Positions 5,277 to 7,825 of a stretch of 7,825 bases of DNA are shown here, piece after piece. The notes under the pieces were generated by a model. That model saw nothing but the letters and a program-made list of their open reading frames with translations. It had not been told where the DNA came from and did no database searches. Numbering within the stretch: position 1 is the stretch's first letter; each line of letters starts with the position of its first letter. The stretch spans positions 1-7,825 of the forward strand of contig CAJZEE010000084.1 in NCBI GenBank assembly GCA_915066865.1, read 5' to 3'. The DNA is from an uncultured Veillonella sp. GTDB lineage: Bacteria > Bacillota > Negativicutes > Veillonellales > Veillonellaceae. Made by a program: the position numbers and the translations under genes.

Positions 5277-6308
5277 TTAAAATGCTTGTTTTTCTACCAA
5301 GTACTCAGCAATTTGCAACGCATTAAGTGCTGCACCTTTACGAATTTGGTCCCCTACAATCCAGAAATTCATACCATTGTCGTTATATAAGTCTTTACGA
5401 ATACGGCCGATTTCACAGTCGTTTTGATTAGACGTATATAATGGCATAGGATAAATTTGTTCTGCAGGATTATCTTTTACTTGTAAACCAGGGAATTTTT
5501 CACATGCTGCTTTGAAAGCTTCTACAGAAACTGGTTCAGCTGTTTCTACCAAAACAGATTCAGAGTGGGAACGATACACTGGAACACGTACAGTAGTTGG
5601 TACTACTTGAATTGTGTCGTCATGAAGAATTTTTTGTGTTTCATTGACCATTTTCATTTCTTCTTTTGTGTAATCATTGTCCAAGAACACATCAATTTGT
5701 GGCAATAAGTTAAATGCTACAGGATAATGTTTAGGGGCAGATCCTGTTGGCAATAAGTTTGCAGTCATTTCTTCGCCAGCAGTATATTGTTTTACTTGGT
5801 TTTCAAGTTCTTCAATACCCTCTTTACCAGCACCTGATACTGCTTGATATGTACTTACAACGATGCGTTTAATTGGAGAAATATCATGTAGTGGTTTTAA
5901 ACCTAAGCTCATAATAATAGTAGAGCAATTTGGGTTAGCAATAATACCTTTATGTTTTAAGATATCTTCTGGATTTACTTCTGGTACAACAAGAGGTACT
6001 TCAGGATCCATACGGAATGCACTAGAGTTATCGATAACAATTGCACCACGTTTAGCAGCTTCTGGTGCTAATGTTTTAGAAATAGAACCACCTGCAAATA
6101 ATGCGATATCAATATTTTCAAAGGATTCTGGCTTTGCTTCCTCTACTACATATGTTTTTCCATTCACTGTAAGTTCAGTACCTGCAGAACGAGCAGATGC
6201 CAACAATTTTAAATTTTCATATGGGAAATTACGCTCTTCAATAAGTGTAATAAATTCAGCACCTACTGCACCAGTAGCACCAAGAATTGCAACATTAGGT
6301 TTTTTCAT
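5277..6308 (-). CDS. asd: Aspartate-semialdehyde dehydrogenase
   Basis: A 343-residue enzyme that reduces aspartyl phosphate to aspartate semialdehyde with NADPH, the branch point for lysine, diaminopimelate, threonine and methionine. The Rossmann motif is GATGAVGAEF (10-19). The catalytic cysteine is C128 in ANPNCSTI, with Q155 in TYQAVSGAGKEG and H248 in PVYRSHSESV completing the active site. FAGGSISK (71-78) and IDNSSAFRMD (92-101) are conserved nucleotide and phosphate contacts. The length and the AVSGAGKEG loop fit the Gram-positive type rather than the longer enterobacterial one. ATG 6308 has AAGGAG eight bases upstream. It sits between dapB and dapA with gaps of 23 and 21 bases, clearly one operon. 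Confidence 0.98.
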   Translation of the reverse strand: MKKPNVAILGATGAVGAEFITLIEERNFPYENLKLLASARSAGTELTVNGKTYVVEEAKPESFENIDIALFAGGSISKTLAPEAAKRGAIVIDNSSAFRMDPEVPLVVPEVNPEDILKHKGIIANPNCSTIIMSLGLKPLHDISPIKRIVVSTYQAVSGAGKEGIEELENQVKQYTAGEEMTANLLPTGSAPKHYPVAFNLLPQIDVFLDNDYTKEEMKMVNETQKILHDDTIQVVPTTVRVPVYRSHSESVLVETAEPVSVEAFKAACEKFPGLQVKDNPAEQIYPMPLYTSNQNDCEIGRIRKDLYNDNGMNFWIVGDQIRKGAALNALQIAEYLVEKQAF

Positions 6309-6331
6309 TACTATATCTCCTTGCTCTAATA

Positions 6332-7129
6332 TTATAAATAATGCTCTAAGCCGTAAGTTAAACCAGTTTTAGCACTAATTTTTTTACATGCTAATACTAC
6401 ACCTGGCATAAAGGAAAGTCGGCTTAAACTATCGTGACGAATTGTTAACGTTTCATCATAGCCACCAAATAGTACTTCTTGGTGAGCTACGTAACCAGGT
6501 AAACGAACGCTGTGGATTGTTACGTCATCAACCTTAGCGCCACGAGCACCTGGTAAACTTTCACGAGTCAAATCCTCATCAGGCGTTGCATTCGCCGCTT
6601 GTTTAGCTTCGTTAATTAATTTAGCTGTTAAAATAGATGTACCAGATGGGGCATCGTATTTATGGTTATGATGTAATTCAATAATCTCTACATTAGGGAA
6701 ATATGGTGCTAATTCTGCAGAGACCTTCATCATCATAACTGCACCAAGAGAGAAATTAGGTACTACAAGGCAGTTTGCATTATTTTGGCGACCAATAGCA
6801 TCTAATTCGTCACGTTGTTCCGCAGTTAAACCTGTAGTACCAATAACTACATGAATACCTACAGATAACATTTTTTTAGCATTTTCATAAATAACAGCAG
6901 GATTTGTAAAATCTACAATTACATCAGGTTTATTAGTATCTAGAACCTCATCGATGGAGGCATTCATTGTAATTCCTAATTGTTCGATGCCCGCTACGGA
7001 GCCTACATCTTGACCTGCCTTAGTAGGATCGATACCGCCTACTAATGTTAACTCAGGATCATTATGTACTGCTTTGACTACTTCGCGGCCCATTTTACCG
7101 CCAGCGCCATTTACCATTACTCGAATCAT
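6332..7129 (-). CDS. dapB: 4-hydroxy-tetrahydrodipicolinate reductase
   Basis: A 265-residue enzyme that reduces the DapA product with NAD(P)H on the way to meso-diaminopimelate and lysine. The start is ATG 7129, with GGAGG five bases upstream. The frame is open to an earlier ATG at 7159, but that codon lies inside the riboswitch terminator hairpin and is not a credible start. The nucleotide-binding loop is VNGAGGKMGREV (6-17), VIGTTGL (95-101) is the next cofactor strand, and PNFSLGAV (124-131) is conserved. The catalytic motif ELHHNHKYDAPSGTS (151-165) has H153/H154 and K157. It is the first gene of the operon and is controlled by the lysine riboswitch directly upstream. Confidence 0.98.
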   Translation of the reverse strand: MIRVMVNGAGGKMGREVVKAVHNDPELTLVGGIDPTKAGQDVGSVAGIEQLGITMNASIDEVLDTNKPDVIVDFTNPAVIYENAKKMLSVGIHVVIGTTGLTAEQRDELDAIGRQNNANCLVVPNFSLGAVMMMKVSAELAPYFPNVEIIELHHNHKYDAPSGTSILTAKLINEAKQAANATPDEDLTRESLPGARGAKVDDVTIHSVRLPGYVAHQEVLFGGYDETLTIRHDSLSRLSFMPGVVLACKKISAKTGLTYGLEHYL

Positions 7130-7139
7130 ATATACCTCC

Positions 7140-7167
7140 AAAAAAGCCAGTGGATGCATCCACTGGC
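7140..7167 (-). terminator. Riboswitch-controlled terminator before dapB
   Basis: A perfect 22-base palindrome (7146-7167; arms GCCAGTGGATG and CATCCACTGGC) is followed on the minus strand by six T (7145-7140). The next bases are the dapB ribosome binding site GGAGG (7139-7135), so premature termination leaves the site untranscribed. This is the expression platform of the lysine riboswitch. I could not assign the competing antiterminator with confidence. Confidence 0.92.
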
Positions 7168-7206
7168 CTTATAGTTTATATAGCTTATAACTGTTACTAA
7201 AAGCTC

Positions 7207-7372
7207 AATGATAGCACTCCACCAATTCAAATTGATGACAGTCGTCCATTTATTAAATAGACAACCAGAACGATGAGTCGCAATCACCGAACTTCGGCAA
7301 GCATCCCTTTTATCATGGATCAATGCATGCCTACTCCTCATGATTACTATTTATACTCGCACCTCTATCAAC
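7207..7372 (-). promoter_or_regulatory. Lysine riboswitch (L-box) aptamer
   Basis: On the minus strand the closing helix P1 pairs TGATAG (7370-7365) with CTATCA (7214-7209). Inside it are the conserved elements AGAGGTGCG (7366-7358), GAGTA, GCCGAAG (7298-7292), GACTGTC (7243-7237) and GGAGTGCTATC, in the order and spacing of the Bacillus lysC L-box. The aptamer is about 165 bases, normal for the class. Known behaviour: lysine binding stabilises P1 and favours the downstream terminator, lowering dapB-asd-dapA expression. An open frame of 71 codons crossing this segment is a shadow. Confidence 0.95.
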
Positions 7373-7391
7373 ATATTCACTTAATACTATT

Positions 7392-7420
7392 AGTATAAGT
7401 AATTATGCGATTTTAGTCAA
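7392..7420 (-). promoter_or_regulatory. Promoter of the riboswitch-dapB-asd-dapA operon
   Basis: On the minus strand TTGACT (7420-7415), a 17-base spacer and TATACT (7397-7392) each match the consensus at 5 of 6 positions. The -35 overlaps the recN stop codon. Transcription would begin near 7385, just before the aptamer. A dyad ATACTA-T-TAGTAT (7384-7396) covers the -10. Confidence 0.78.
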
Positions 7421-7805
7421 TTAAAATGGTCAATAAGTTCTTTAGCTGCAGCTAAAGCTGTAGTGGACATTCCTCGACCAGACATCATAGAAGCTATCTG
7501 AGTAACTCGTTCCTCCTCATTTAGTACTGCTAAGGTAGAGATTGTACGATCATCTTGCTCTATTTTAGAAAGATGATAATGTTGTTTTGCAATACTAGCT
7601 GTTTGAGGTAAATGAGTTATACAAAATACTTGATTAGTTTTAGATAAATTAAGAATTTTTTCTGCTACCTTTAGTGCAATATCACCACTGATGCCAACAT
7701 CGATTTCGTCAAATACCATGGTTTTGAAAGCATCACCACGGAATACTGATTTAAAGGCTAAGGCGATACGAGCTAATTCACCGCCAGACGCTACTTTATG
7801 TAACG
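7417..7805 (-). CDS. recN: DNA repair protein RecN, C-terminal fragment
   Basis: About 128 codons of the C-terminal ATPase half of RecN, an SMC-like protein that holds DNA ends together in double-strand break repair; full proteins are about 550-570 residues. Visible in order are the ABC signature LHKVASGGELARIALAFK, Walker B with D-loop MVFDEIDVGISG, and the H-loop FCITHLPQTASIA. The conserved C-terminal tail follows, ending ALAAAKELIDHFN, then TGA (7419-7417). The upstream part is lost because the sequence turns into adapter at 7806. The codon spanning the junction reads TCG (Ser) only because of the adapter base; family members usually have Pro before L-x-KVASGGE, and a different base at 7806 would give CCG. 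The ATG at 7719 within this fragment is internal, not a start. No terminator separates it from the dap promoter. Confidence 0.96.
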
Positions 7806-7825
7806 AGATCGGAAGAGCACACGCC
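7806..7825. other. Illumina TruSeq adapter remnant (not genomic)
   Basis: The last 20 bases begin AGATCGGAAGAGCACACG, identical to the first 18 bases of the TruSeq read-1 adapter; the remaining two are CC where the adapter has TC. It sits exactly at the end of the sequence and interrupts recN just upstream of its ABC signature, where the translated residues stop resembling RecN. Confidence 0.95.

Noticed and set aside
5863..6372. Plus-strand open frame (169 codons) opposite asd
   Set aside because: It lies antisense to a well-supported asd gene, with no start signal or recognisable motif.
7126..7341. Minus-strand open frame (71 codons) upstream of dapB
   Set aside because: It lies across the riboswitch aptamer and its terminator, which explain the sequence better.
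1..7805. CRISPR array, insertion sequence, tRNA, rRNA or phage genes
   Set aside because: No spaced direct repeats, transposase motifs, cloverleaf or rRNA-like sequence were seen; every sizeable segment is accounted for by core genes and their control regions.

Overview
The window is an ordinary stretch of an AT-rich bacterial chromosome, almost certainly a Firmicute. The signs are strong GGAGG-type ribosome binding sites, Bacillus-type LexA operators, an L-box lysine riboswitch, and a lexA gene divergent from a small LysM gene as in the Bacillus yneA-lexA pair. The gene families and base composition would fit a Veillonella-like member of the Negativicutes, but the genus is a guess. Both ends are cut inside genes, and the last 20 bases (7806-7825) are not genomic: they match the Illumina TruSeq adapter at 19 of 20 positions.

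Left part (1-1842) is an SOS region. A short intergenic segment holds three LexA-box sequences and two divergent promoters. Rightward lies lexA, with a terminator that also serves the convergent operon. Leftward lies a membrane-anchored LysM protein resembling the SOS division inhibitor YneA. It is followed by an unexplained open frame and by a truncated pyridoxamine-phosphate-oxidase-like (NimA-type) flavoprotein.

Middle part (1857-4244) is a leftward pantothenate operon: panD (beta-alanine from aspartate), panC (pantoate plus beta-alanine to pantothenate), then a BASS-family transporter whose ribosome binding site overlaps the panC stop. No panB or panE is present, so the transporter is a candidate importer of pantoate or ketopantoate (PanS-like).

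Right part (4320-7420) is a leftward lysine/diaminopimelate operon dapB-asd-dapA. It starts from a good promoter overlapping the recN stop codon. A complete lysine riboswitch precedes it, whose intrinsic terminator runs directly into the dapB ribosome binding site. The operon ends in a 15-bp-stem terminator. Asd and DapA/DapB carry aspartate semialdehyde towards meso-diaminopimelate and lysine, so the dap and pan operons both draw on aspartate.

The far right end is the C-terminal quarter of recN, broken by the adapter. I found no mobile element, CRISPR array, tRNA or rRNA, and no convincing undescribed system. The points most worth a second look are the adapter, the SOS control region, the in-frame open stretch after the LysM gene, the panDC-BASS arrangement, and a diverged inverted repeat flanking panD. 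No gene-free stretch exceeds 300 bases apart from the dapB leader (7130-7416), which the riboswitch, terminator and promoter fill.
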